From Rhizobium sp. TH135 (lineage in GTDB: Bacteria > Pseudomonadota > Alphaproteobacteria > Rhizobiales > Rhizobiaceae): DNA of 64,000 nucleotides. Below, in pieces: positions 1 through 10,507 of the stretch; the stretch's first letter is position 1, and every line of letters starts with the position of its first letter. Both the position numbers and the translations under genes were made by a program. The notes under the pieces were generated by a model, which saw only the letters and a list, made by a program, of their open reading frames with translations, was not told the DNA's origin and made no database searches. The stretch lies in NCBI RefSeq assembly GCF_002855515.1, contig NZ_PKRP01000006.1, forward strand, positions 124,001 through 188,000, read 5' to 3'.

Positions 1-800
1 CTTTGCCGGTGCTTTCCATCAAGACCGGGGTCGATGTTCTCGCGGGCAAGCCGCATGTCGCCAATGCCCGCGGAACGATTAGCGCCATAGAGACCGCCGT
101 CTCCCTCTGCCTTGCCGGCGAGGTTCGGGCCGTCGTCACCAATCCGATCGCAAAATCCGTTCTCTACGAAGCTGGCTTCGGCTTTCCCGGCCATACCGAA
201 TTTCTGGCCGACCTCGCGGCAAAGGCCACCGGCGAAAGCGTTCTGCCGGTGATGATGCTCGCGGGGCCCAAGCTGAAGGCCGTGCCTGTCACGATCCACA
301 TTCCGATCAAGGATGTGCCGGACGCCCTGAGCGAAGAACTCATTGTCGATACCTGCCGGATTGTGGCCCGGGATCTCTCCGACCGCTTCGGCTTGACCGC
401 GCCGCGGCTGGCGGTTGCCGGGCTCAATCCGCATGCGGGTGAAGGCGGTGCGATCGGACATGAGGATGACGACATCATTCATCCCGCCATCCGACGCCTG
501 CGCGACGAAGGGATCGATGCCTTCGGGCCCCTGCCCGCCGACACGATGTTCCATGACGATGCCCGCAGCCGTTATGACGTGGCAATCTGCATGTATCATG
601 ACCAGGCGCTGATCCCGGCCAAGGCGCTCGGCTTCGACGACAGCGTCAACGTTACGCTCGGCCTGCCCTTTATTCGCACGTCCCCTGATCATGGCACCGC
701 TTTCGGTCTTGCCGGTTCAGGATTTGCCAAGGAAACAAGCCTCATTGCCGCGCTTGAACTGGCGGATCGCATGAGCATCGCCAAGGACGCATCCCGCTAA
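1..800 (+). CDS. pdxA: 4-hydroxythreonine-4-phosphate dehydrogenase PdxA (5' end outside window)
   Basis: Oxidises 4-phosphohydroxy-L-threonine in the DXP-dependent pyridoxal 5'-phosphate pathway; cytoplasmic, metal- and NAD-dependent. The frame is already open at the left edge. About 265 residues are visible, against roughly 330-340 for the family, so some 70 N-terminal residues lie upstream. Diagnostic stretches are [18 protein letters not shown] followed by [21 protein letters not shown] with its metal-binding His, and [13 protein letters not shown] near the C-terminus. The TAA stop overlaps the rsmA ATG by one base (TAATG), which suggests translational coupling; pdxA-rsmA adjacency is common in proteobacteria. 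The identification is secure; only the start is unseen. Confidence 0.97.
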   Translation, partial: LPVLSIKTGVDVLAGKPHVANARGTISAIETAVSLCLAGEVRAVVTNPIAKSVLYEAGFGFPGHTEFLADLAAKATGESVLPVMMLAGPKLKAVPVTIHIPIKDVPDALSEELIVDTCRIVARDLSDRFGLTAPRLAVAGLNPHAGEGGAIGHEDDDIIHPAIRRLRDEGIDAFGPLPADTMFHDDARSRYDVAICMYHDQALIPAKALGFDDSVNVTLGLPFIRTSPDHGTAFGLAGSGFAKETSLIAALELADRMSIAKDASR

Positions 801-1627
801 TGGCTGCACTCGACGGACTGCCACCGCTGCGCGATGTCATCGCGCGCCATGGGCTCGATGCCAAGAAGGCACTCGGCCAGAACTTCATCCTGGACCTGAA
901 CCTGACACAGAAGGTGGCCCGCACAGCTGGCTCTCTCGAAGGGGCTACGGTTATCGAAGTCGGCCCCGGGCCGGGCGGATTGACCAGGGCTATCCTGGCA
1001 CTTGGTGCCAAGAAGGTGGTCGCCATCGAGCGCGACCCGCGCTGCCTGCCGGCGCTCCAGGAAATCAGCGACCACTACCCGGGGCGCCTGGAAGTGATCG
1101 AGGGGGACGCGCTGAAGATCGATTTCCAGGATCTCGCCAAAGGGGAACCGGTCAAGATCATCGCAAACCTGCCCTACAATGTGGGGACGCAGTTGCTCGT
1201 CAACTGGCTCCTGCCCGCGCAATGGCCTCCCTTCTGGCAGTCGCTCACCCTGATGTTCCAGAAGGAAGTCGGCCAGCGGATCGTGGCGCGTGAGGACGAC
1301 AATCACTACGGCCGGCTCGGTGTGCTTTGCGGCTGGCGGACTGAGGCCCACATGGCGTTCGATATTCCCCCGCAGGCCTTCACACCGCCACCCAAGGTGA
1401 CCTCGACCGTGGTGCATCTCGAGCCAATCGAGAAACCCCTGCCCTGCGATGCCGACAAGCTTGAGAAGGTGACGCTCGCGGCCTTCGGACAGCGCCGCAA
1501 GATGCTGAGGCAAAGCCTCAAGCCGATCGGCGGGGAAGCGCTGCTCGCGCGTGCAGAGATCGATCCTCAACGCCGAGCCGAAACGCTCAGCGTCGAGGAA
1601 TTCTGCAGGCTCGCCAACCTGGTCTGA
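800..1627 (+). CDS. rsmA: 16S rRNA (adenine1518/1519-N6)-dimethyltransferase
   Basis: Dimethylates the two adjacent adenines of the helix 45 loop late in 30S maturation (KsgA family). 275 residues, normal length. The SAM-binding Rossmann motifs are clear: GQNFILD near residue 27, [16 protein letters not shown] near residue 52, and the catalytic IANLPYN motif near residue 117. The C-terminal helical domain carries the usual [13 protein letters not shown] stretch. The ATG overlaps the pdxA stop, so the start needs no other support. The gene ends 19 bp from the stop of the convergent chemoreceptor gene. Confidence 0.98.
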   Translation: MAALDGLPPLRDVIARHGLDAKKALGQNFILDLNLTQKVARTAGSLEGATVIEVGPGPGGLTRAILALGAKKVVAIERDPRCLPALQEISDHYPGRLEVIEGDALKIDFQDLAKGEPVKIIANLPYNVGTQLLVNWLLPAQWPPFWQSLTLMFQKEVGQRIVAREDDNHYGRLGVLCGWRTEAHMAFDIPPQAFTPPPKVTSTVVHLEPIEKPLPCDADKLEKVTLAAFGQRRKMLRQSLKPIGGEALLARAEIDPQRRAETLSVEEFCRLANLV

Positions 1628-1646
1628 TGCGGTGGCAAGCGTTGTG

Positions 1647-3836
1647 TCAGGCGGCCTGGCGGCCGCGCTGACGGTTTTCGTTTCCAGGCAGTTTGAAGAG
1701 CGCGATCTGGGCGTTCAGACGGTCGGCTTCAGCCGCCACGCTTGAGGTGGCCGCACTCGCCTCTTCGACCATGGCTGCGTTCTGCTGCGTTACCTGGTCC
1801 ATCTGGCTCACGGCCTGGCTGATCTCGTTCAACGCTCCGGATTGCTCCTGCGCTGCCGAAACGATCGCAGACACGCGCTCATTGATCTTCATGACATGCT
1901 CTTCGATGCCCTTCAGCGTTTCGCCCGTTTCGTTGACCAGGCGGACGCCCGCTTCGACCTCCTGGGCCGAACGATTGATCAGCGACTTGATCTCCCGGGC
2001 GGCGTTGGCGGAGCGTTGAGCAAGTTCGCGCACTTCCTGAGCCACGACGGCGAAGCCTCTGCCGGCTTCCCCTGCGCGGGCAGCTTCGACGCCGGCGTTC
2101 AGGGCCAGCAGGTTGGTCTGGAAGGCGATCTCGTCGATAACGCTGATGATCTGGCCGATCTGGCCGGACGACTGCTCGATGTGATGCATGGCCTTGACCG
2201 TGTCGGAGACGACGGAGCCGGACTTCTGAGCGGTGATGGTTGCCTCGCGCACCAGTTTGCCGGCCTCCTGGGCCTGTTGGGTCGAGCTCGACATGGCCGT
2301 TGTGATCTGGCTGATCGAGGCGGACGCTTCCTCAAGCGCTGCGGCCTGTCGCTCCGTACGGCGAGCAAGATCGTCTGCCGCGAGCTGCAGTTCCTGCGAG
2401 CCCCCGTGCAACTGGCCTGTGCTCTGGCGGATCGTCGACATGACGCCGCAGAGGCGCTCCATGGAGCCATTGAAGCTGGTGCGAAGAGGATCGAGGGATT
2501 CGGCAAAGGGGTCGGAAAGGCGGAAGCCGATCTCGCCTGAAGATAGGGCATCAAGCCCGCTCGCCAGTTGGTCGACAGCGAAGGCAATCTCGGCGGCCCG
2601 CTCGGCGCGTTCACGCGCAGCCTCCAACTCGGCAGCCCGCTTGATCCGCTCTGCCGCTTCCTGCTCCTCCCGCTCCTTCATCATGCGGGCCTTGGCCAGC
2701 GCGATGTATTCGGCGACGGCACGGCCCATTTGACCGATTTCGTCCTTGCTATCCGACTGGATCGTGTCGACCTCGACCTCCCCTTTGGCGAGATCGTTCA
2801 TCGTCCGCGTCAGGCGGCGCAGTGGACGAACGACCGTGAGCGACAGCGACATGGCGAAGAAGCAGGCGAAGGTCAGAACCGAACCGGTGATCCCGGCCAC
2901 ACGGAGCAGATGGTGATATTCCTCGTCCGCCATGCCCTTCGCCTGCACCACGATCGTGCCCAGCGTCTCGTTTTCCAGTTCCTTTAATCGCTCGATCCGG
3001 TGAGCCGAGCGCTCCAGCCATTCTCCGCTGTCCAGGGTGCTGAGGTCAGCCGAAAGACCGCCCAGCATCATCTTGGCGCGAATTGCCTCCACGGCATCCG
3101 CGTCGGGTGTGTGCAAGGACTGTCTGTAGCGCTCGCGCTCCTCGTCGGGCAGCAGTTCGAGATACTGGCCGATCAGCGAGGTCTGCGAGCCGAACATTCC
3201 GATGAAGTCGAGGTAATGGGCGTCGTCGAACTTGCCCTGCGAAATGAAGGTGTGGCCGAGATTCTGCTCTTGCCCGGCCACTTCCTTGGCATTCATCAGA
3301 AGGTTGTAGGCCATCATCTTGCCGACAACTCCCCTGGCGCCAGCAACAAGCGAGAATTCGCGTGAGACATTCATCAGCCGATGCACGAGGTCTGTGTAGT
3401 AGACGAACACCTCGGTTGGCGGGATGCTCAGCGCATCGGTCGCTGACCTGATCTGCGGCAGCTTGGCCAAAACAACCGCCAGCTCTTCCTCGTGGCGCAT
3501 CAGGGTTGGATCCCCTTCGGCCTTCATGTCTTCGAGGACATGATCCATCTGGCTCAATGCCGGTGCGGCCTTCGTCCGCATCGCTTCGAGCTCGGGACCA
3601 TGTTCCTTGCCCTTGGAAGCGAGGAGGCCGACCGCCTCTGCACGTTCACCCTGCAGCGCATGCACGAGATCGCCGATCACGCCGAGGTCAGCGCTGACGA
3701 CGCCCAGATGGCGTGCGTGCTGATAGGCGGCAAAGGTGGTGTTGACTTCGACATAGGCCAGCCCGGCCAGCGCCACCAGAGGAATGGCAAGCGCCACCGC
3801 AAGGCGCCAAGTAACAGAAGCATCCGTCAATCGCAT
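1647..3836 (-). CDS. methyl-accepting chemotaxis protein with NIT-like sensor domain
   Basis: Transmembrane chemoreceptor that signals to CheA/CheW. From the chosen ATG it has 729 residues: TM helix about 9-31; a periplasmic domain to about 305 that resembles the nitrate/nitrite-sensing NIT fold ([20 protein letters not shown]); TM2 about 310-335; a HAMP domain ([17 protein letters not shown]...[10 protein letters not shown]); then a long MCP coiled coil. Its hairpin tip includes [19 protein letters not shown] and [19 protein letters not shown]. No C-terminal CheR/CheB-tethering pentapeptide is visible; it ends GRQAA. The frame extends 23 codons upstream, but the ATG at 3836 follows GGGGATCGAG and begins directly before the first TM, so I prefer it. 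The ligand cannot be inferred beyond the NIT resemblance. Confidence 0.92.
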   Translation of the reverse strand: MRLTDASVTWRLAVALAIPLVALAGLAYVEVNTTFAAYQHARHLGVVSADLGVIGDLVHALQGERAEAVGLLASKGKEHGPELEAMRTKAAPALSQMDHVLEDMKAEGDPTLMRHEEELAVVLAKLPQIRSATDALSIPPTEVFVYYTDLVHRLMNVSREFSLVAGARGVVGKMMAYNLLMNAKEVAGQEQNLGHTFISQGKFDDAHYLDFIGMFGSQTSLIGQYLELLPDEERERYRQSLHTPDADAVEAIRAKMMLGGLSADLSTLDSGEWLERSAHRIERLKELENETLGTIVVQAKGMADEEYHHLLRVAGITGSVLTFACFFAMSLSLTVVRPLRRLTRTMNDLAKGEVEVDTIQSDSKDEIGQMGRAVAEYIALAKARMMKEREEQEAAERIKRAAELEAARERAERAAEIAFAVDQLASGLDALSSGEIGFRLSDPFAESLDPLRTSFNGSMERLCGVMSTIRQSTGQLHGGSQELQLAADDLARRTERQAAALEEASASISQITTAMSSSTQQAQEAGKLVREATITAQKSGSVVSDTVKAMHHIEQSSGQIGQIISVIDEIAFQTNLLALNAGVEAARAGEAGRGFAVVAQEVRELAQRSANAAREIKSLINRSAQEVEAGVRLVNETGETLKGIEEHVMKINERVSAIVSAAQEQSGALNEISQAVSQMDQVTQQNAAMVEEASAATSSVAAEADRLNAQIALFKLPGNENRQRGRQAA

Positions 3837-3974
3837 CTCGATCCCCAGCATTCGATGTGCGGCCCCACACGGCTCCGCAACTATAGCGTCAGGAGGATGA
3901 TGCAATACAATGGTTAAACATTAGTCATGCTTGAATTATGCAAGTTGAGCGATCGCGAAATTTCTTCCCCGTAG

Positions 3975-4886
3975 TCAGTCAGCGAGCCGATTGCCGCCGG
4001 TGATTGCGGCCTCTTGAACAAGCCAACTCGCAAGATGCGTCACCGCATCGCTTTTGCTGCCAGATACCAGCCAATATCCACGTCCGGGCACAGTGACCAT
4101 CTCGCCTGCCACCACGAGCAGGTTGGCGTCCAGCAGATGATCGACGAGACCGAGCCATCCGAGCGCAACGCCTTGGCCTGCCATGGCTGCCTGAACGACA
4201 AGGGCGTAGGTATTGAAGCGCAGGTCACCCGGTCGCTCCTCATCGTTCTCGGCCAGCCCCACCCGTGTGAGATAAGCGGGCCAGTCGAGCCAGGGGTAGA
4301 TGCTTTCGGCCTCCAGATGGATCAGAGGCCCCTGTTCGACAGGAGAAATATCAGGCTGACGCCTGGACTGGCTTGGAGTGCAAACGGGAACCACCCGCTC
4401 GGGCATCAGCAAGGTCGCACCAGGGCCGAACTCGCTCGCCGTGCCGAAGGCAACCGCAAGATCGGCATCCTCGCGCCAATGGTGCCCCAGGCGCTGGGTG
4501 GCGACGATCTGCAGGTCGATATCCGGATACTGCTGACGGAAGGCATGCATGCGCGGGATGAGCCAGAGGCTCGAGAAAGCGTAGTCCGTGGCCAGCCGCA
4601 CGGTCGGGCGACGACGCGCGGCCCGCAGGCTTCTCTGTAGACTGTCGACTTCCGACACCGTGCGTTCGGCGATGGCCAGCAGGCGCTGCCCCTCCTCCGT
4701 AAAGCGCACCCCCCGATGCAGTCGCTGCAGGAGCGGCAGACCGAACCGCTGCTCCAGCAGTCGGATCTGATAACTGACAGCCGGTTGGGACAGCCCGAGC
4801 GCCTCGGCGGCGGCGGATAGCGAGCCCTTCCGTCCGACTTCCACAAGCAGGCGCATCCAGGCGAGATCGACCAGAGGCTCAGACAT
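3975..4886 (-). CDS. LysR-family regulator of choline-sulfate utilisation
   Basis: Probable activator or repressor of the divergent choX-betC pair. 303 residues. The N-terminal winged helix-turn-helix spans about 8-65 (KGSLSAAAEALGLSQPAVSY, then LEQRFGLPLLQR) and is followed by a periplasmic-binding-protein-like effector domain (GcvA-like). Families of this type that sit beside a choline sulfatase and a choline-binding SBP have been described as choline-sulfate utilisation factors; I rely on that context plus the family fold. Start: the ATG at 4886 is preferred over an in-frame TTG one codon upstream. The 100-bp divergent spacer is typical for LysR autoregulation with shared control of the neighbour. 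The effector is inferred. Confidence 0.9.
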   Translation of the reverse strand: MSEPLVDLAWMRLLVEVGRKGSLSAAAEALGLSQPAVSYQIRLLEQRFGLPLLQRLHRGVRFTEEGQRLLAIAERTVSEVDSLQRSLRAARRRPTVRLATDYAFSSLWLIPRMHAFRQQYPDIDLQIVATQRLGHHWREDADLAVAFGTASEFGPGATLLMPERVVPVCTPSQSRRQPDISPVEQGPLIHLEAESIYPWLDWPAYLTRVGLAENDEERPGDLRFNTYALVVQAAMAGQGVALGWLGLVDHLLDANLLVVAGEMVTVPGRGYWLVSGSKSDAVTHLASWLVQEAAITGGNRLAD

Positions 4887-4986
4887 CAATCTGACTTATG
4901 CCAAACATCAAAAATCTCCTGCTTCACAGGCAAGTGCCGCGCCTCTTCAATAACGGCAGACAATACCACAAAAAGAGGGAACCACT
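4887..4986. promoter_or_regulatory. divergent control region between the LysR gene and choX
   Basis: 100-bp spacer. For choX, TTCACA (4923-4928) and TTCAAT (4946-4951) are separated by 17 bp and make a plausible sigma70-type promoter. GAGGGA a few bases before the choX ATG is a good ribosome binding site. Next to the LysR start lies the near-palindrome TTATG-N5-CATCAA (4896-4911), which fits the T-N11-A layout of LysR operators. All assignments are by pattern only. Confidence 0.45.
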
Positions 4987-5943
4987 ATGCGCACGACATT
5001 GAACCATCGCACGGGTCTTGGCGGCCTTGCCGGCTTGGCCCTGATGCTCCTCGCCACGACCGCAGCTGCCGCAGATGCAGAAAGCTGCAAGACCGTACGC
5101 CTCTCGGATCCGGGCTGGACCGACATCACCGCGACGAACGGCGTTGCCTCCGTTGTGCTGGAAGCGCTCGGCTACCAGGCTGATGTAAAGACGCTCTCGG
5201 TGCCGATCGGCTACCAGTCGATGAAAAACGGCGAGATCGACGTCTTCCTCGGCAACTGGATGCCGGCACAGCAGGCCTTCATAGACGACCTGAACGGTGC
5301 CAAGGCAATCGAAGTCTTGGCGAGGAATCTGGAAGGCGCGAAGTTCACGCTCGCCGTGCCGACCGCGACGGCCGAGAAGGGCATCAAGGATTTCGCCGAC
5401 CTCGGCAAGAACCCGGATGAATTCGAAAGCAAGATCTACGGCATCGAGCCCGGTGCACCGGCAAACGCCAATATCCAGAAGATGATCGACGCCGGCGAAT
5501 TCGGCCTCAAGGGGTGGGAACTGGTCGAATCGGGTGAACAGGCCATGCTGGCTCAGGTCGAGCGCGCCACCAAGGAAGGCAAGGGCGTCGTCTTCCTCGC
5601 ATGGGCGCCGCATCCGATGAACGAGCGCTTCCCGCTGACCTATCTCTCCGGTGGCGACGCCTATTTCGGTCCGAATTTCGGTGGTGCCGAAGTCTATACT
5701 CTGGGGCGGACCGGCTGGAGCGAAGCCTGCCCGAATGCTGCAACGCTTTTCAAGCAGATGACCTTTGATGTCTCGATGGAGAACGTCCTGATGGGCGAAA
5801 TCCTCGGCGGCAAGGACTCCAAGGAGGCCGCCTCGGCATGGCTGAAGGCCAATCCGGGCGTGCTCGACAGCTGGCTGAAGGGCGTGACCACGCTGGATGG
5901 CCAGCCGGGCGATGCGGCGGTCAAGTCGGCTCTCGGTCTCTGA
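4987..5943 (+). CDS. choX: choline-type ABC transporter substrate-binding protein (ChoX-like)
   Basis: Periplasmic binding protein of the glycine-betaine/choline class. 318 residues with a signal peptide (hydrophobic about 11-28, cleavage near AAAAD-A). Ligand-box positions can be placed against S. meliloti ChoX as I recall it, with a constant +1 offset: W44, D46, W91 and W206 are kept, but the cage Tyr is F120 and the Asn that contacts the choline hydroxyl appears as A157. No permease or ATPase gene is adjacent; betC follows after 12 bp. With the sulfatase and LysR neighbours the ligand could be choline-O-sulfate rather than choline. The class is secure; the exact ligand is not. Confidence 0.93.
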   Translation: MRTTLNHRTGLGGLAGLALMLLATTAAAADAESCKTVRLSDPGWTDITATNGVASVVLEALGYQADVKTLSVPIGYQSMKNGEIDVFLGNWMPAQQAFIDDLNGAKAIEVLARNLEGAKFTLAVPTATAEKGIKDFADLGKNPDEFESKIYGIEPGAPANANIQKMIDAGEFGLKGWELVESGEQAMLAQVERATKEGKGVVFLAWAPHPMNERFPLTYLSGGDAYFGPNFGGAEVYTLGRTGWSEACPNAATLFKQMTFDVSMENVLMGEILGGKDSKEAASAWLKANPGVLDSWLKGVTTLDGQPGDAAVKSALGL

Positions 5944-5955
5944 GGTCTGACACTC

Positions 5956-7473
5956 GTGACCTCACGCCCCAACATCCTGATCCTGATGGTGGATCAGTTC
6001 AACGGGACCTTCTTTCCGGACGGTCCCGCTGATTTCCTGCATGCGCCCCATCTGGCAAATCTGGCGAAGCGCTCCGTGCGCTTCGCCAACACTTACACGG
6101 CAAGCCCGCTCTGTGCGCCAGCGCGCGCCTCCTTCATGTCGGGGCAATTGCCGAGCCGGACGCGTGTCTATGACAATGCGGCGGAGTTTGCCTCCGATAT
6201 CCCGACCTTCGCCCATCACCTGCGGGCGGCCGGCTACCAGACCAGCCTTTCCGGCAAGATGCATTTCGTCGGACCGGACCAACTCCATGGCTTCGAAGAG
6301 CGGCTGACGACGGACATCTACCCCGCCGATTTCGGCTGGACCCCCGACTATCGCAAGCCGGGCGAGCGCATCGACTGGTGGTATCACAATCTCGGCTCCG
6401 TCACGGGCGCCGGCGTTGCCGAGATCACCAACCAGATGGAGTATGATGACGAGGTGGTTTACAACGCCACGCGTCGTCTCTACGACCTGTCGCGCGGCCA
6501 TGACGAGCGGCCGTGGTGCCTGACGGTCAGTTTCACCCACCCGCATGACCCTTACGTCGCGAGGCGGAAATACTGGGATCTCTACGAGGGCTGCGAGGCC
6601 CTTCAGCCGAGTGTTCCTGCGATCCCATATGACGAACAGGATCCGCATTCGCAGCGCCTGATGGATGCCTGCGACCATCTCGCCTTCGACATCACAGACG
6701 AGAACGTGGCGCGGGCCCGCCAGGGCTATTTCGCCAATATCTCCTATGTCGACGACAAGATCGGCGAGATCCTCGACGTGCTCGAGCGCACACGAATGGC
6801 GGACAACACCGTCATCCTCTTCGTCTCCGATCATGGCGATATGCTGGGCGAGCGGGGCCTGTGGTTCAAGATGAACTTCTTCGAAGGCTCCGCCCGGGTT
6901 CCTATGATGATGGCGGTCCCGGGCGTCGACGGACGGCTGGTGACGACACCCGTTTCGACGCTCGACGTTACCCCAACACTGGCCGGACTTGCCGGCATCG
7001 ACATATCCACCATTCTCGACTGGACCGATGGCGAGGATCTGATGCCACTCGCAACCGGAACCGGTGGGCGGGGCATGGTGCCCATGGAATACGCGGCCGA
7101 GGGTACGGTCAGTCCGATGATCGGGCTTCGCAACGAGCGCTACAAGCTGACGCTCTGCGAGGCGGATCCGCCGATCCTGGCGGACCTCGAGGCCGATCCC
7201 TATGAGTTGACCAATCTTGCAGAGGAGCCGGCTGCGGCCGGGATTTTCGAAGCGCTCAGCAAGGAAGCTGCAAGGCGGTGGGATCTGCCGCGATTCGATG
7301 CGGCGGTTCGCGAAAGCCAGGCGCGGCGCCATATCGTCTATGCGGCGCTGCGCAACGGCGCCTATTTCCCCTGGGATTACCAGCCGCTGCAGAAGGCGTC
7401 CGAGCGCTACATGCGCAACCACATGGACCTCAACATTCTCGAAGAGAGCCAACGCTTCCCGAGAGGCGAATAA
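5956..7473 (+). CDS. betC: choline-sulfatase BetC
   Basis: Hydrolyses choline-O-sulfate to choline and sulfate, feeding glycine-betaine synthesis and sulfur supply. 505 residues, close to characterised rhizobial BetC (about 512). N-terminal metal-site motif NILILMVDQFNG (D13, Q14). The sulfatase signature C53-A-P-A-R57 contains the Cys converted to formylglycine. A second metal-site stretch, VSDHGDMLGERG, lies around residues 290-300. The C-terminal choline-sulfatase-specific region follows to YMRNHMDLN. Start is GTG at 5956, 12 bp after choX, with TGAGG upstream. Probably one transcript with choX, ended by the hairpin at 7481. Betaine synthesis genes betA/B are not in this window. Confidence 0.96.
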   Translation: MTSRPNILILMVDQFNGTFFPDGPADFLHAPHLANLAKRSVRFANTYTASPLCAPARASFMSGQLPSRTRVYDNAAEFASDIPTFAHHLRAAGYQTSLSGKMHFVGPDQLHGFEERLTTDIYPADFGWTPDYRKPGERIDWWYHNLGSVTGAGVAEITNQMEYDDEVVYNATRRLYDLSRGHDERPWCLTVSFTHPHDPYVARRKYWDLYEGCEALQPSVPAIPYDEQDPHSQRLMDACDHLAFDITDENVARARQGYFANISYVDDKIGEILDVLERTRMADNTVILFVSDHGDMLGERGLWFKMNFFEGSARVPMMMAVPGVDGRLVTTPVSTLDVTPTLAGLAGIDISTILDWTDGEDLMPLATGTGGRGMVPMEYAAEGTVSPMIGLRNERYKLTLCEADPPILADLEADPYELTNLAEEPAAAGIFEALSKEAARRWDLPRFDAAVRESQARRHIVYAALRNGAYFPWDYQPLQKASERYMRNHMDLNILEESQRFPRGE

Positions 7474-7480
7474 ACACAAA

Positions 7481-7513
7481 AAAGGGCGACCGAGAAATCA
7501 GGCCGCCCTTTTC
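7481..7513. terminator. bidirectional terminator between betC and gmk
   Basis: Inverted repeat AAAGGGCG ... CGCCCTTT with a 16-nt loop. It is followed by TTC on the plus strand and, read on the minus strand, by a clean T run. It lies between the convergent 3' ends of betC and gmk. Confidence 0.8.
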
Positions 7514-7532
7514 AATTCAGAGATCGCACTTC

Positions 7533-8180
<648 letters not shown>

Positions 8181-8183
8181 GGA

Positions 8184-9074
8184 CTACTCCAGATTCTGAA
8201 CCTGTTCGCGGAATTGGTCGATGACGACCTTCAACTCGATGCCGGCGGCGGTGACCGCGACGGCATTGGATTTGGAACAGATAGTATTTGATTCTCGGTT
8301 AAATTCCTGCGCCAGGAAATCGAGTTTGCGACCCACCGGACCGCCGGCAGCCAGCAGCTCCCTGGCGGCCGTGACATGCGCCTTCAGGCGGTCGATTTCT
8401 TCGCGCAGATCCGCCTTGGTGGCGATCAAAGCGATTTCCTGATGGAGGCGATCGCGGTCGAGACCTGATGTCGTGTCCATAAGTGCGGCGAGCTGCGTTT
8501 CGAGCCTGCGGGCGATCTCATCCGGTGTCCGGGAGGGATCTGCCTCAATCTGAAGCGCGAGATCCTCGATCTTGGTGACCTGCTCTTCGAGGATGCGGCG
8601 GAGTGCTGCCCCTTCGGTCGTGCGCATGTCGGCCAGCGCCGTGATTGCACGTTCCAGGCCGGCCAGAATATCGGCATCGCGGACAGCAATCGCCTCGGCA
8701 TCATCGGTTGCCTCACGCATATCGACGAGGCCACGAATGGAGAGGAGCGTGTCGAGCCGCAGAGGTGCGGGATCAAGGACATCGGGGCCGAGCTGGTCAC
8801 GCAGTGCGAGAACCGCCGCAAGCGCATCCCGGTTCAGCACGGCCTCGACACGGTTTTCGCTCACCGTGACGTTGAGGCCGATCTGCAGGTTGCCGCGGGT
8901 CAGCCGTTCCCCGGCCAGTCGGCGAATATCGGTTTCGAGCGCCTCGTGGCCCTGGGGCAGGCGCGCGCGCAGATCCAGGCCCTTGCCGTTGACGGAACGG
9001 AGTTCCCAGGCCCAGCGGTAACGCCCTGACGAGCCCTCGACACGGGCAAAGCCCGTCATGGATTGCAGTGTCAT
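8184..9074 (-). CDS. yicC: YicC family endoribonuclease/stress-induced protein
   Basis: YicC/YloC family, implicated in endoribonuclease activity and stationary-phase or stress survival; the physiological role in rhizobia is unclear. 296 residues from MTLQSMTGFARVEG, the conserved family N-terminus. Also WELRSVNGKGLDLRAR and, at the C-terminus, the hallmark GRKLDFLAQEFNRESNTI followed by a DUF1732-like tail. The open frame runs 50 codons further upstream, but that part is Arg-rich shadow of the mltG 3' end, so ATG 9074 is chosen. YicC next to gmk is conserved widely. Confidence 0.96.
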   Translation of the reverse strand: MTLQSMTGFARVEGSSGRYRWAWELRSVNGKGLDLRARLPQGHEALETDIRRLAGERLTRGNLQIGLNVTVSENRVEAVLNRDALAAVLALRDQLGPDVLDPAPLRLDTLLSIRGLVDMREATDDAEAIAVRDADILAGLERAITALADMRTTEGAALRRILEEQVTKIEDLALQIEADPSRTPDEIARRLETQLAALMDTTSGLDRDRLHQEIALIATKADLREEIDRLKAHVTAARELLAAGGPVGRKLDFLAQEFNRESNTICSKSNAVAVTAAGIELKVVIDQFREQVQNLE

Positions 9075-9096
9075 GCCCCGCCCCTTAACGCCGGTC

Positions 9097-10314
9097 TCAA
9101 TTGTTCGCCGTCGGATCGACTTCCGGGTCGACATCCAGCGTTGCCGGCGGCGTCTGGGCGCGTTCGGCCTCGATCTTGCGCCAGCGGCGCACATTCGCAT
9201 TGTGCTCCTGCAGCGTCGCGGCAAAGGCGTGCCCGCCGGAGCCGTCAGCTACGAAGTAAAGGTCTTCCGTCTTCCACGGATGAGCGACAGCTTCGAGAGC
9301 GGCGCGACCAGGATTTGCAATCGGTCCCGGCGGCAGGCCCTTGATCACATAGGTGTTGTAGGGCGTTTCCTTGCGGATATCAGACTGGAAGATCGGGCGG
9401 TCAGCCGGTTTGCCATCGCCGCCGAAGAGGCCGTAGATGATCGTCGGGTCGGACTGCAGGCGCATGCCCTTGTTGAGACGGTTGATGAAGACCGAGGCCA
9501 CATGGGCGCGTTCGTCGTCCTTACCCGTTTCCTTCTCGACGATGGAGGCGAGCGTGACGAACTCTTCCTTGGTGTCGATCGGCAAATCCGGATCGCGCTT
9601 TTCCCAGATCTGGTCGATCAGACGTTCCTGGGCGGCGCGCATCTGCGTGACGATCTCCGCGCGGTTCGTGCCGCGGGTGAACTTGTAGGTATCCGGGCGC
9701 AGGCTGCCTTCCGGCGGAAGCTCAGCCGGAAGATCCCCTTCGAGCACGGTATCGGCGGCAAGGCGCTGGAACATCTGCTTGACGGTCAGGCCTTCCGGGA
9801 AGGACACCGAATAGAGGATCGACTTGCCGGATTCGAGCAGCGCCGTGATCTCCTTCATCGAGGAGCCGGCCTTGATCTCATACTCACCAGCCTTCAGCGT
9901 CTGGCCATCCTGCAGATAGGTGGTCGTGACGTAGCGGTAGATGCGGGCGTCCGAGACGATGCCGTTGCGTTCGAGATTGTTGGCGATCTCGGCGAGGCCT
10001 GCCCCACTGCGCACCACGAAATTGGAGTTTGCGGCAAGCGGTCCCGGCTTCTGATAGCTGTCCATAACGTAGAAGAAGCCAGCTACGGCCACCACGCAGA
10101 CGAAGACCGCCATGGTCATCAGGAAGTTGAAGAAGATCACCACCTGGCTGCGCGCCTTGCGAGAACGGCGCGGCGGCTGCGGCACGCGCTCGGGACGCAG
10201 CGCCTCGTTGGGCGACTTCGGAATAAAGGGTCCCTTGCCCGGCTGGGTATCGGCATCGCGGCCGAAGGAGACACCGTTGTTCTGGCTACCGCCGTTCTGG
10301 CTGTTGTCGGTCAC
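9097..10314 (-). CDS. mltG: endolytic murein transglycosylase MltG
   Basis: Inner-membrane lytic transglycosylase that cleaves nascent glycan strands and is thought to terminate their synthesis. 405 residues from a GTG at 10314 preceded by GAAGGA at good spacing. Alternative: ATG at 10338, with no clear ribosome site. There is a disordered basic cytoplasmic segment (PQPPRRSRKARS), one TM helix (about 60-85), a LysM-like subdomain, then the YceG catalytic domain with ASIVEKETGK (catalytic Glu) and QSDPTIIYGL. The C-terminus reads YFVADGSGGHAFA. In alphaproteobacteria mltG commonly follows fabF, as here. Confidence 0.93.
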   Translation of the reverse strand: MTDNSQNGGSQNNGVSFGRDADTQPGKGPFIPKSPNEALRPERVPQPPRRSRKARSQVVIFFNFLMTMAVFVCVVAVAGFFYVMDSYQKPGPLAANSNFVVRSGAGLAEIANNLERNGIVSDARIYRYVTTTYLQDGQTLKAGEYEIKAGSSMKEITALLESGKSILYSVSFPEGLTVKQMFQRLAADTVLEGDLPAELPPEGSLRPDTYKFTRGTNRAEIVTQMRAAQERLIDQIWEKRDPDLPIDTKEEFVTLASIVEKETGKDDERAHVASVFINRLNKGMRLQSDPTIIYGLFGGDGKPADRPIFQSDIRKETPYNTYVIKGLPPGPIANPGRAALEAVAHPWKTEDLYFVADGSGGHAFAATLQEHNANVRRWRKIEAERAQTPPATLDVDPEVDPTANN

Positions 10315-10471
10315 CGGCAATCCTTCTTTGTTTCGCATTCGCGGCTGTTTCGTCCAGCAATGCGGCAAAATCCGGGTCGTCGTCCGGCGCGGGCGCGCCG
10401 GGCGTTGGGATGATTTCTATCCGCAGACAGTGGCGGCGGGCAAGAGCATGCCGCCGTCATCCAGAGCAATC

Positions 10472-10500
10472 ACGGGCGGTTGATTGGATCGACCGCCCGT
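10472..10500 (-). terminator. stem-loop after fabF
   Basis: ACGGGCGGT pairs perfectly with ACCGCCCGT around an 11-nt loop, just 3' of the fabF stop on the minus strand. The T tract beyond it is weak (GATTGCTCT), so termination may be partial, allowing some read-through into mltG. Confidence 0.5.
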
Positions 10501-10507
10501 TGCCCGA

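Noticed and set aside
9058-10413. Plus-strand frame opposite mltG
   Set aside because: Shadow of MltG codons; no ribosome site and no recognisable domain.
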